A stretch of 64,000 bases of DNA from contig OW388293.1 in assembly GCA_936450465.1 (NCBI GenBank), forward strand, positions 30,323,860 to 30,387,859. The letters are read 5' to 3'. The position numbers were made by a program, and so were the translations under genes. Origin of the DNA: Gibbula magus (taxonomy: Eukaryota > Mollusca > Gastropoda > Trochida > Trochidae). Shown one piece after another: positions 11,839 through 25,000 of the stretch; the first letter of the stretch is position 1, and each line of letters begins with the position of its first letter. The notes beneath the pieces are model-generated. The model was given only the letters and a program-made list of their open reading frames with translations, had not been told where the DNA came from and ran no database searches.

Positions 11839-13189
11839 TAGGGCTTCCACGGGTACTTGAGTACTCGAGCACGAGTCGGGTTTAGCTGGACTCGAGTCCA
11901 TTTTCTGGGACTCAAGGACTCGATAAAAGATCACATTAATTTCACATTAATTTAGTCACCGTGTGCAAGTTGAACATGTCGTGCCTGAAAAGATATAACA
12001 ACAACTGCAGTTGACCCCGTATGTCGTGATATCTGAAGGACAAGTTCTATACCACGTTACAAGTGAACAGTGACACCAGCCTTGGTCGAATCGACTACTT
12101 TCATTATCACAGCCACAAAGTTCAGTTAAAATCGTACAATGCAACCAAATAAAACATTGAATTGATGATATCAGATCTACACTATCACTACAGAATAAAG
12201 ATAATGACACCGACTTTTGAGGTAAAATACTCCATGTCAACTGTATGGTCAAATCACCAGGGGCACAACCATTCAAAACGCGAGAATTTTGTTTGGACAT
12301 AACTCAATCCAAATATGAAATATGAAACGGGTTACAGATCTGAGAAGGAATGTAAATCTATAACCGGTCCATTTCTTAGTAGGGATGTGAATTTGTCTAC
12401 GAATTGTTGACATTGCATTAATAGTATCTTTCTAAAACTTTGTACAAGTAAGATAATATTTTTTTATTGTAAATTTTGTTTGTTTATTATGTTTTAACTA
12501 TAAATATTAAGTATCTAAATCTCAATCATTTTCTACTTTTATACTTGCTACCCTTTCATGAAATTATCACGACCATTCTTTGTTTATAAAAATGGTGGCT
12601 TTAGTCTTATACACTGCAATGATTTTCAAGATTATCGATTATGGTTTTGAATATATACCGGTATATTAGATGTCAAATTCCTTCCTAACCATTCCATATC
12701 TAGATTTCTTACACTTGATGTGAAACTTAGAACAACGACATTGTCACACATTTATTCAACGGTACCATGTTCTGTTATCTGTACTGTATGCATTTGTCAC
12801 TGAAGGAGAACATAAGTAAATATTATTTCATTGGAATTTTCATTCTCTGTCAACTGCATGTCTTTATCACTGAGCCAGAAAATAAATAGCCTAAACATTA
12901 TTTCATTTGAACCTGAAATGGTGTTAGATTCATCAACTGTAGTGCTGAACGTTGAATGAGTACTGATTATTTGGGGGATATATGGTCATATTGCATCGCG
13001 ATATGGGTACTACTCCGTAGTATATCAGTGTTCCACTGTATGCATAATCTAAAACCTCAAAGACTTACAAAATGTTATTGTGACATGCTGCCACTTAGCT
13101 GAAAGGTATCAATTTCGAGTACTCGAGTTCGAGTCGAGTCCAACCCCTCGAGTACTCGAGTCCAATATTTTGGACCCGTGGAAGCCCTA
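11839..13189. mobile_element. hAT-type non-autonomous DNA transposon, 1351 bp
   Basis: Both ends are the same 16-bp inverted repeat TAGGGCTTCCACGGGT (11839-11854, and its complement at 13174-13189). The flanks are a perfect 8-bp direct duplication, ATTGAGTG, at 11831-11838 and 13190-13197. An 8-bp duplication with a TAGGG start is diagnostic for the hAT superfamily. Just inside both ends are clustered ACTCGAGTC-type palindromes, which could be subterminal transposase binding sites. The interior has no recognisable transposase (the longest frame, 114 codons on the minus strand at 11956-12300, matches nothing I know), so it depends on an autonomous relative. The intact ends and duplication suggest a fairly young insertion. 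Confidence 0.93.
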
Positions 13190-13197
13190 ATTGAGTG

Positions 13198-16066
13198 AGC
13201 GAGTGAGTTATTGTTTAACGCCGCTTCGGCAGTATTGCCGCCATGGTAGCTGATTGCAGTGCTTATGCTATAGTCGTTTGTCAACATTTCGAAAACTATT
13301 ATTTCTCAGTGTTATGTTTAGAGGTATAAAGTAACTGAGTCAGTCGGATTTAATACATAGGGGGTATATGATCGTGACATTTCCATGTATATCTCACCGA
13401 GTGATGTTTTAATAGAAATGTATATTTTAAGGAGTGGCGCAACCAGGAGTATCAATATATTATTATGTCTACTTCACATGATTAGATTAACAAATCTTAT
13501 TACCTACGAGGACAATCATATTGGGGTTCATATTTTAGGGCAAACTATCACTTCGGCGTCACGTTTCGTCTCTGACGTTGCGTTCCAAAATGCTGCGATG
13601 GCGGGTCGACAGCCAATTGATGAAAGTGAATTTTAGGGTCTTTTCATTAATTTCATGATTTCGGTAATAAACAGAATATTATATTCATATCTATGCCATA
13701 ACATATACGACACTCGTGTCTGAATACAGGTAAATCCCTCGTTCTCGCTCGGGAAATACTTATAATCAGGCACTCGTGTCGTAAATATAGTTCAATGACA
13801 CAGACACTCATATAATATCATCTATATGCATAGTTTGTAAACGACGTTAAGTTTATGAATGGAGTATTCATTTTCACCTTGCTTTGTCATGGATATCTTA
13901 TGACGTCATCTTAAATTACTGTTACGATGGCGTAATTAGAGTGAAAGTTATTCAACTCAGTAGAATAACATGTTATTTCACTCATTGAAAATGCGGATTT
14001 TTTAAACCGATAAATGTTGTATTTCACCACTGTTAATATGATAAATTAACCGAGTGAAAATGTATGATACTTAGTCTACGACTAATCTAGCACTAGCTGC
14101 ATAAAAACCTCAACATCTCAGAAATCCAGATGTTTGTGACGCCACAAAGGTCACCACACGGAGAGCGCGTGCAGCAATTTTTTTATTTATTTTCAGCCCG
14201 ATTCAGTTTTACAGTAATTAACGTAGGCCTACCTGATAAATTTATCACATCTCATAAGCACATTTGTTTCATTCTACATTACAGGATAACGTCACAATGT
14301 TTCATACACGATCGTCCAGATGAAAGATTAAACTGGCTTTCAAATACTTTATATACCGATAACAAAAAAAGGATAATCTGGGCAATAGGCCCTATTTGTG
14401 TTATGATTATACACTCATATACACTTACATATGCACGGTATTCTATTGGAAATTTAACAGCATAAAAAGTTAAGATAACAACCATGAAGGAAATACGACA
14501 CAAATAACATCTAGTAGTTTTGAAAAAATCGCACCACACGTAACGCTATTCGAATTACTTTTAAAAAAAAACATTTTGATGAAACATTATTATGTGAAAA
14601 TCATTTAGTATCTAATTTTTCTTAACCTATAGATAAGTTGAGATAACTCATTGTATTTATGTGACGGGTATTCTAAACATGAATATGTTTAATATTATAA
14701 CTTAAATTTATAAGTAAATCACGAATCATTTTATGAGGGTAAGCCACATAGGTTCCTTTTGTTGCGATATTGGTCTAATTTTAACAGATGCACGATCGAC
14801 AGGGTAGACGTAATGAAACCTGTAATCAATTATTTATAAGGTCGGGGTCAATTTTCAATTAATAGCATGTAACCCGCTGTGGTAGGTAAACCACTTAAAG
14901 TGCATCCAACCTTATACTCTTGACTCACAGCCTGTCCGTTATATAACATTTTTATATTCCCTGAAAAGAAAGTCTATTTAAAGAAATCAAATTCCCGTTT
15001 CACTGAGGATCTTTCTAATATTTAATTAAATAATTAAACGAATAAATACATAAATCAGGTTTTCCTTCACAAAAAAATGTTTGAATATAATTAGGGCCTC
15101 TTCTAAATTAGATATTACTCTAGAATTGGTGGTTATAACATTTATCTTGCATAGTCTATCATTAGGAAACTGATCAAATCAATCTAGTGAAATTACTTAT
15201 TTTAACTTTATCCATTAAACAATCCAAAGAAAGCTATTTAGTCATATTTTAGAAAAATTATGTCTTTCCTGTAACGTTCCGAGATACCATCAACCCCCAT
15301 CACAGACGAATGTGTTCCGAGTGGTGCGATCAGCTGATCGAGTGTCATTCGGTACTGACCGAGGCCCCATTCTTTAGTTAGCCTAGGTGGTCAAGTCTGT
15401 ACTTGTATGTAGAATACGTTCGAATCGACCATGTATCTATATAACCATCTACATGTATTCAGGCGCGGTCTTTATGTATAAGAGTGAAAAATTGACCAGT
15501 AGATCTAGATCACTCACCGCTGTGGACACTGCACAATATGACCTTGACCTTTGACAAAAGCTCGTCTGCTAGAGTAGATCTAGAGTGAAAGCGTAGCTAG
15601 ATTGTTTAGTGTGTATTATCCGATGTGTCAGCGGTCACAGGTCAACATTTAAGGTTTAAAGATCATTGTGTAATAGCGGGTGCTATTTTAGCTCTCGCTT
15701 TTCAAACCATGGACTTCTGACACACTCACACTTACAGAGTAGAACGACGAAAAAATCTAGCTCTCTACTGTAGGCTAGTAGATGGACATGCATGACGAAA
15801 CCTTTTCACAAAGCGTTTGACGTAAAAGTGCTCAGTTTACGAACACTATCGACTAGTCTATCCTGGGTTGCATCTACTATGCCTAGACCTAGATTTGTGT
15901 AGGAACGCCTAGTGGTTGATCATTGTCTAGGCCTAACTAAAATCGTCGTTTCTGTTTCCGCTGTCGATCAGCTGATTGGCAGGTGGGTGTGTTATGCTGC
16001 AGTGACAAAGACTTCAGTTCTCCTTGGTATTCTCAAATATACGGAAAAAGTCAAATATTTCTCAAA
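13198..16066. other. Intergenic and upstream region of gene B
   Basis: No coding exon is seen before the gene B start at 16067. A GAGTGAG-TTATTGTTTAACGCCGC stretch at 13195-13255 resembles a repeat common in mollusc genomes (from memory). At 13700-13790 the word CACTCGTGTC occurs twice around CCCTCGTTCTCGCTCGGG. The gene B promoter and 5' UTR probably lie within about 15300-16066, which is somewhat richer in GC, but I cannot fix a start site. Confidence 0.4.
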
Positions 16067-19000
16067 ATGCGTGAGAAAGATTACAAAGAGGATGATATTG
16101 CGGCTGACGTCAAAGAACCACTTCAAAAGGAAATAACTTCAAAAGACCGAAATCGACCTGGTGATGAATTTGAGCCGCCGGATGGAGGATGGGGATGGGT
16201 GGTGTGTTTCACCTCAATGTGGACGAATGGAACTGTCTTTGGTATCATCAATACTTTCGGAATCGTCTACGTGCACATGAGAGATCTTTATGCAAAGGAT
16301 GATCCAGATGTGTCTTTTAAAACATGTGAGTACATAAATATTCTCAAGTTTAATATATATATGGGGTGCCAAAGCTGACTTTAATCGTTACGTACCAATA
16401 GAAATGAATTAGTATAAGCTTATTTATTCATTTAGTAATTTAGTAATTTGTTAATTAGTACAAGCTCACTAAATCATTTAGTAACCATACTAATTTATTT
16501 ATCAAGCTTATAATTCAAAACGATTTAGCAAGCTTATTACTAATTCGATTTTTAAACATATTTCTCTACTGTAGCAATATTTTAAAATTCCTACTTCCCA
16601 GGGATAGAAATTTAAATCAATTCATGTATCATGTTACATTATTATGCAAACAATAAAATACTGGGATTGATCAGTGAAATAATTATTATTTTACTTGGAA
16701 TACAACCTGAGACTCAAATATTACCCAGGCCTCGAATAAGATTGGTGAAATATAACCGCAGGTTCGAGAAAATTTTGTAAACATTCTACACAGTACGAGT
16801 TGTCCTTATAGCCCTAAATAGGAAAAACTAGTCCATTACATTGTCTATTGTACAATGCTTTCCCCCACAGACCAAAACAAACCACATAGGCACATACTAT
16901 CCAATTACGTTTGCAGGTAGAGTCCTCGACCTACCACTGAGGTAACCCTAGATCCACTCAGGTTTTACATCCTAAGAATTGAAGAACTTAGTGTGGTAAA
17001 AGTGTCAACTGGATTATTTTACTAAAATCTAAAATTGTGAATGTGACCTGCAAACAAAAGAATTACCTCATTCGAACCAACTTCCAAACGCAAGGCATAA
17101 CTCTTGTCTGCATTACTGGCTGATTAAAGCTGGAATTCCATGTGTTCGTATTCGTGCGTTATGCGTGTCACGTGATGTGTGTTGCGTAAGTCGTGATGCG
17201 TATTGGCAGTTTCCATATGTGCGTGACTAACGTATACACATTGCAGCCTGATTATCCAATTTGACCTTTTTGTATATGGACACGAGATGGCTATGTCGAA
17301 TAACAAGGGTCTTCAGAGAGAACTTGAGATTGAAGAAGATATTTTCCTTGAGGCATCATAAAGAGATGGATTTTCAAGTTCTCAAGAATTGAGTCAGGTA
17401 TAAAGTTGCGAGACACGTGCAGTTTGTTTTGGAAAACCACGTGGTCTGTGATAGGAAAACCCCGGGGAATCCCCACTTTTGGTATCCGTATAGACGCGTA
17501 TTGCGTATTCGGACACTCTTGTGAGTGTCCCGGGGAACACGTACTACACTCTGCGCACCACGCTTTACGCATTACGTGTCCATGGAATCAACTACTACTA
17601 TTTTAGTGCAAAGTGTTAAATACGCATTACGTACTACGCAGTACGCAGTACACACTCTGTACACATGGAATCCTGGCCTTAATTAAGCCTTGCGGTATTT
17701 CCTTTGCTTTGTTGTGTTATGTTAGTGAATCGCTGCACAAGAAATGCATAGCGGGCCTGGATTTCTAAACACAGATTTTTTTTAGTAGTTTAACCTAAAT
17801 CAGCCAGTAATGGAGACTGGCAAGAATTATGCCTTGCATTGGGAAGTTGCATTCGAACCAATACCATTGTTGCTGGTACAGAAAAGCTGCTATTGGTATA
17901 ATTTACTCAGTTTATTCACAGGCACACAGGGAAATAGCTAGACTAGTATCCAAGGGGTGACTATTGGCCGACAGGGACTATTACAATAGCGATTGTTTAT
18001 TGTGACCTACTATTCATAATAAAACATTGTTTTATTGTTTTCTAACATTTTGCAAATCTAAAAGCTGTATTTGTCACCCCTTCCAACTGCCACCCACTTT
18101 ACTCCACACCACACCTTCCCCCTGCCACCCCCTTTACTCCACACCACACCTTCCCCCTGCCACCCACTTTACTCTACACCACCCCTTCCAACTGCCACCC
18201 ACTTTACTCCACATCACCCCTTCCAACTGCCACCCACTTTACTCCACACCACCCCTTCCAAAGTTCTGCTCTAAGTATCAAATCAGGACTACTCGATCAG
18301 TCCTTATAACGGAATAATTTCAATTGCTACACAATACTAAGAAAAAGTTTACTTTATTTTATTGTACTGTACACTCAATGAGGATGACACTTTTGAACGT
18401 TTGACCTTTTCAGAATTATTTGCTCTATAAGTTTCTACTTCCTGGAATCCTTAGTATTCCTGAAAATAACTGAGTTAGTTTCAGTACATATCAAGCATTT
18501 ACTATATTGTTTTTCCTTATAGGACCCTTAATTTCATATGAAAAAAAAAGAGTGTACATAGATGCAAACTTCTTGTAAGAATTAGATATAAAATTTGTCA
18601 TGATTTTACCTTAGAATTCAAATTTCACTTCTGTGTCAATATTTGACAGATCTGGTCCTTTCACATCATTTACTTTCATATTTCAGTAATATAGTAATAT
18701 ATTTAAAATAAAGTGGTAACATACAATTAATATGTCTATGCCATTTTTGAAATATTTTTAAAAATGTTTCCTGTTTCTTATATAATGCATGGTCACCATT
18801 TTGAACTAGGATTGCCACATTGTTGGACTCTCGGTTATTCATCAGTTTCTCTGCTTTAAAATGAGCTATCAAACATATCTATCTTCAGTATTTTTTTTTT
18901 TTAAATTCTCCAAAGACAATGACCCTCTGAAAATGGAACAATCGCTTATTTAAATGGACACATACATGACCTTTCTCACGATTAAGAAAAAATGTTAATA

Positions 19001-22000
19001 TTTAATTAATTTTATTTTATTTTATTCATGACTTTCATCTTGAAGACCTAATGAGATCATTTGCTTAACATTCCCTGATTATAAACAAACTCTTGTACAC
19101 CTTTGAAGCTTATCTTTCCTGAATTTGTAAGGACTGCTAGGCTTATGGCATAGCATCCGTTAGTCCATCTGTCATCCACAAATGTTTTCGACTTCTTCTC
19201 ATGGCTCTAGATCTGAAATGTTGTGTTCCTGTTCACACTCCTTGGCTAATGAGGATTTAGTTGTAGATTGGCGACCCTATGACACTAATTAAAGGCCACA
19301 GAGGTCACAACCTAAAAGCTTTTTAATCTTCATAAATCCAGTACAAAAAGTACTCGGGCTGACGTCCTCTGAAAATTTTTACATTTGAACCATATAACAT
19401 ATAGTGTAGTGATCGAGCTACATAGAGCAAATGGCTATATTTTTATGCTTCTTATTTTTGAATTATCATGTACTTGTTACAATCAAAAACATACTAATTT
19501 TACTTGAAACAAAACAAATCTATCTAATATGATTCTATAATTAGATGGACAGTACAACCTGGGAAATGAAATTCCAAAGGAAGCCACTTTTTCAAAATAT
19601 ATTTCAAATTTCAAAATGCACAAACAGGAATTCTGACAAATTTTATTTTGACAAACATTAACCTCTGTTGTAGTCTCCCTTTAATGTTACCATATCAGAC
19701 CGCCCTGACCTCAAACTATTTGACATTGTAAGCAGGCACATTTAATCATTCACAGCATAGCTGGGTGGCAAGGATGACTCTTAGGGTACCCAAGTACTCA
19801 GGTCTTGTTGAACCAAGAAAGGTCCTAAATAGGGCCTATTCGTGGAACTAACCCCTGATATGATTAAATGACAATGACAGTTACAATTATTACGCAGAGC
19901 GTAAAGATAACCAATATTTAACATACTTTGATAGCTTCAGAATAACTTCATAATATCATCAGGCTAATGATCACTAGACTTGCATATGATGGGTTTTTCA
20001 AAGGCTCCTGCTCTTGTAGCCTCTATCATATTTTAAACAAATCAAATCAAATTAATATCGAAAAGCAAATTTTGTAGAGATATAATGAAAAGAAGGGGAA
20101 ATGCAATAACCCTGTCAGACTCACTTCTTAATAACAATTTGTCCTTTTTTCAGCATGGGTCGGCTCAGTTTGCACCGGAACAACTTTCCTCATGTGTATG
20201 TTCGCAAGTATCGTCAGCGACAGACTCGGAATCCGAAAGACTGCAATTTTTGGAGGAATTCTTGGATGCATAGGTTTGGTCGCAAGTGCCTTTGTGGAAC
20301 AACTTCAGTTGCTGTACCTAACTTATGGGATACTTCTCGGAATAGGATCATCATGTACTTATGCGCCATCGCTTGTCATTCTTGGACACTACTTCAAGAA
20401 GCACATGGGTCTCGTCAATGGCCTGGTGACTTTCGGAAGTGCGCTTTTCACAATTGGTCTTTCACTTTCTCTTCCAAAGTTGTTAGCAGGTGTAGGCCTA
20501 AGATACACCTTCATTTTTCTAGGAGGATTGAACTTCTTATTGGTCATTTGTGCCTTGACCTTTAAACCTTTGATAAAACGAGAAACAAATCTTGCAAGTC
20601 TTGCTCTATCCAAGGAGAGTATTGTTGAGCATGTTAACGACTGTTGTTCTTTCACTAAAAAGTTTCTTAACGTGGATATCTGGAAGAACAGAGGATATGT
20701 CATCTGGGCATTGTCCAATGGTGTGTCTCTCTTTGGATATTTTGTTCCATTTGTGCATCTGGTAAGTGTTTGCTTATTTAACCTATCTTGACCAGTGTCT
20801 GGGCTCGGTCGGTGTTGCTTGAAATTTTATGAATGAGGATGCGTTTACCAAAGGTTCCAAATTTTAATTGGAAACCTTAAAGATGGTCCATATCCAACCA
20901 TGTTAAATTCACAAAATTATTCCTTATTGAACTGAAGAAACCTAAGCCGTTATCCAAACCACTGAAAGATTGTCATCTTTGATTTGGTTTTCCCGACTCT
21001 CTCAAGCCTTGTCAGTATAGCATATTTCAAAATGCTTTTAATTCTTCTAAGAACTTCTGTGCTTTTGTGACAGATATACTAAATAATGCAATGCATAATG
21101 AGTTTCAGAGCCAATAGATAAAACAATGCATAATGAGCTATCCATTTTTACATACATACATTTTTAGCTCAATAGGCCTGAAAGGCCTGATGTGCTTATG
21201 GCATGGGCTGTCGTCCGTCCCTCGTCCCTCGTCCGTAAACTTTTCACAATTTCTACTTCTCCTCTAGAACTGCTATAGCTACACCCCCAAACCTGAAAGT
21301 TTCCGTTAACACATTTTAACTGCATTTAATTTAACGAACCTCCTATCATGCAATTGGTGATATCTGAATTAGCAATTAGTACCTATCAAGGCCTGTTTGT
21401 TTAACTGATAAACTACCCTAGACTATAAAGCATGCAAAAGGCTTATCTACAGAGCCAATGGCTCTATTTGTTGTTAAGATCTTTAAACTTAGATCTATAT
21501 CCAATCATGCAGTCCCTGATGAGCTACACAGCCAATGGCTCTATTTTTTATATCGTTGTAATGGTAAATTTGTAGGGTTGGGTACCATGAAATTTCAGTA
21601 CCACGGTATACCTATTTTTTTTCCAACTACCATGGTATTTACTACGATATACCATGCTGGAAATGAATTGTTCCAGATGTCTTTTTATTCAGAACTCAGA
21701 ATAATAGAATACCAAACATGAAGAATTCAAAAGTAAATAAAATCATAACAATCATTTCAAGTTTTTTTTAAGGAATCAGCATATCAACATGCAACCAATC
21801 AGTTAGCAAATTGCAGATACTTCTGTTAGAGATATATTACATTTAAACTACATCAGATAACAACAGTTTAAGGAACCATTTAAAGAATAGTAAGATATTA
21901 AATTTTTCGTACAAAAAGGTAACGTTTTCTAAAGAAAAAAGCCCGGTTTTCTCAAATGTACCGTGGTACATACCATTTCATTGAAAAACAACCACCTATC

Positions 22001-25000
22001 TCTAAAAATATATATAACATCAGCAACTGAGTAATTGGACAGCAGACACAAAACCCCAAAGTTAAGAAAATAATGTCATTACCGCCAAACTACCTTTATG
22101 TATTATATATGATTGGTTGGGGCCATGGGCCATTTTGCACATTGGATGAAATTTGAAATTTTACTCTTTCTACAAAAGGGAATGGCCCATTAAACATTCT
22201 CAAAATAACTAAAAGCCCTAAAAATGGCCCATTGTCAAAGATGTCTTTCCAAATCCCTGATTACTACCGTATTATTATGTTAATTTAGCAGAACCTTTGC
22301 AAATTGGAATCATGCCAGCAAAGATTGTTGATTATTGCAAAACTACCAATTAGAGTCCTCAAATCAGAATGTCTGCACTTAGTGTAATCTAAAATAAACT
22401 ACTAATTAACACTTATACTTACATTTCACTGAGAGTCGTTGGATTAACTTGCACAACGAGGGGAATTACTTTTGCAATTGATTTTTGACTTAATTTGTGA
22501 CTCTCTTGCAAAGCGGACAATCCTAACAGCCCTAACCTATACTGTAAAAATGTCAAAGCTTGAGTCAAATGCCTGAATTTTTCTCCTTTTAGGTGAAACA
22601 CACCAAGGACCTGTTCCCTGACTCTGACGGCAGTCTGCTTGTCATGTGTATGAGTGTCACATCCGGTATCGGGAGAATTGCATTTGGTAAAGTCGCCGAC
22701 TGTGCTTGGGTAAACCGAGTCAGAATGCAACAGTTTGCATTCCTCATCCTCGGTGTGACCACAATGTGCATTCCATTTGCATCAAACTTTCCCAGTCTGA
22801 TTGTCATCACTCTGGTGATGGGCATCTGTGATGGTATATTCATCTGTCTCCTCGGACCCATCGCCTTCGACCTTGTCGGACCTACAGGTGCTTCTCAAGC
22901 TCTCGGCTTTCTCTTCGGGATCTTCAGTCTTCCAATGACAGTGGGTCCACCGATTGCAGGTAGGCCAACCTGTCACTTATAACAACCATAGACATAGACA
23001 TTACTTTCCTTTACTCACTCAGGAAAAATATAGTTAGAAAGCAGTTTCTAGTGTTATTGAATAGTTTTTTCAACAATCTTAGTGCTGTGAAATATCTGAA
23101 TACCTAAATCTTAGATATAATGGTGTCAGGCCTCGATAATCCGAACGCTTCCGTTTTTCATTAAAATCGTAGGGATAGTGAAATGTTCGGACTATTGAAA
23201 TGAAAGAAACAAGATGGGTTAAGATTGGTTGCATCTTGCTACCGTTCGGACATTGCGGGATCCGGATTATCGGTGGCCGGACTATCGCAGCTTGACTGTA
23301 ATTACTTTATCCATTCAATTCCATTTCAATAGCGTAAAAATTGCCAGAACTACAGACTTTGACTTCAAGAACAAGTTAATGATGTCACACTGAGATGACG
23401 AAATCGCACTGAAATATGCACATGAGCTCATATCAAACATTTTCACTTGGTTATTTTTAACCTTGATCATCTGGATATGTATGACATTTCTGTATTGCCA
23501 CACTACATAATGCATGAATTAAGGTATGACCTGGTATTAATGGTTAGTATTAAAAAGTTATTCTGTAGCATGACCTCTTAATACCATACCATAAAGAGTA
23601 ATCTTAGATTATAGAGCTATTACTGATACTCAATGAGAGGATTTATAGGTCACCAAAAGGTCATCATGGAATCATTGTTAAGAATTGAATTGGTTGAATT
23701 GGCATTAAAGTTGAATATGGAAGATTATTTATAAATTTGAAAGCGGAAAATTAAAGCTTAGTCAAAGTCATAGACTGAATATTCAAATTGGGGTTCATGA
23801 TATTGTAAAGACGAGGGGGTTATCAAATTTACAAACAACACTTTTCAAAAGGTGGTTAATCATTATTACTAAATTAATTACAATTTACTAGAGGAAAGAC
23901 GATGTGATTTTTTCTCTGTGCAAGTATTTTTCAAATTATTAGGTTCAGTTTCAATGTTTGATATCCGTGATCCTGGATTTGAAATGCCTGACGTTAAGCT
24001 ATGTAACAAGTAGGTTAAAACGCCCTCAGAAAAAAGTATGTGCAATCTTTTGAGTCAAACTCAGTCAAAGTTTGTTGGCACTTTTATGACTGCCTGATCA
24101 TGACAAGGGGCCATGGCATACAGTACTAGTATAGGTACTGCAAAATTGATCTAAATTGGGATAAAATAACTTCAGGGCACAAAATGTATATATATATGCC
24201 TCATTTGTAAATATTTTCCTTGCTTACTATTTCTTGGTGTTTCTATAAATTTAACAATGTCATGGTTAACTTAAAAATAAGAATGATCATGAAATACTCT
24301 CTACATTTATAGTTAGTATAGGTATAAAAGATTTATGGTCACTTATTTGTAGAAGGGCAATTAGAATATATATACGACATGGAACTAACAATTGCAAATG
24401 AAACAATATGTAATAAATTTCCTCTGAGTGTGTATAAAATACATACAACATAAGTGAGAAGACACTGAGTTTTTTTACTTCTACACTTGCTTACAGTCTC
24501 AAAGTTTGAATAGAGCTATAACAGCCTATCTTAACCTTTATATCATAACTTCATATCCAATACTACTGCTTCCTCAATAATTAGACTTTGTTTTATTTAA
24601 TCTCAATCTTCATGAAAGAACTTTAGCACTCCCAAAACCCCAGGTTGTTTACAGCTCATCCTGCCTCAATATACAACATATTATTGTTGGTTATTACTTA
24701 AAGGGAGTGTTCTATCAGGGTATTTTTTCTGGAAACGAAAGTCAAGGATATTCCCGTTTACACATATCGATATGCTATAAATACATGATTAAAACACAGT
24801 CAAATTGAAGGACTTCACATTTCATGACTTGCTAAAGACAAGCACACAATTGTTGAACAATTTAAATAATGAGAATCGAATCAGGTCTTTGAAGGGCATT
24901 TAGAAGTAGTATGCATAAGAACAGGAAGATTTTCTGGATAACAACTTCTTTAATGTGAAAGTACATAATCACTCCTTCATCTTCCTGTTCTAATAAATGA

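Noticed and set aside
11956..12300. 114-codon minus-strand frame as a hAT transposase
   Set aside because: It has no hAT dimerisation or catalytic motif, is far too short, and the composition looks random.
15983..16066. Upstream extension of the gene B N-terminus
   Set aside because: The frame begins with GTG, not ATG; ATG 16067 is the first usable start.
18027..18317. Pro/His/Thr-rich frames
   Set aside because: They arise from the 35-bp minisatellite; two frames are open at once, as expected for low complexity.
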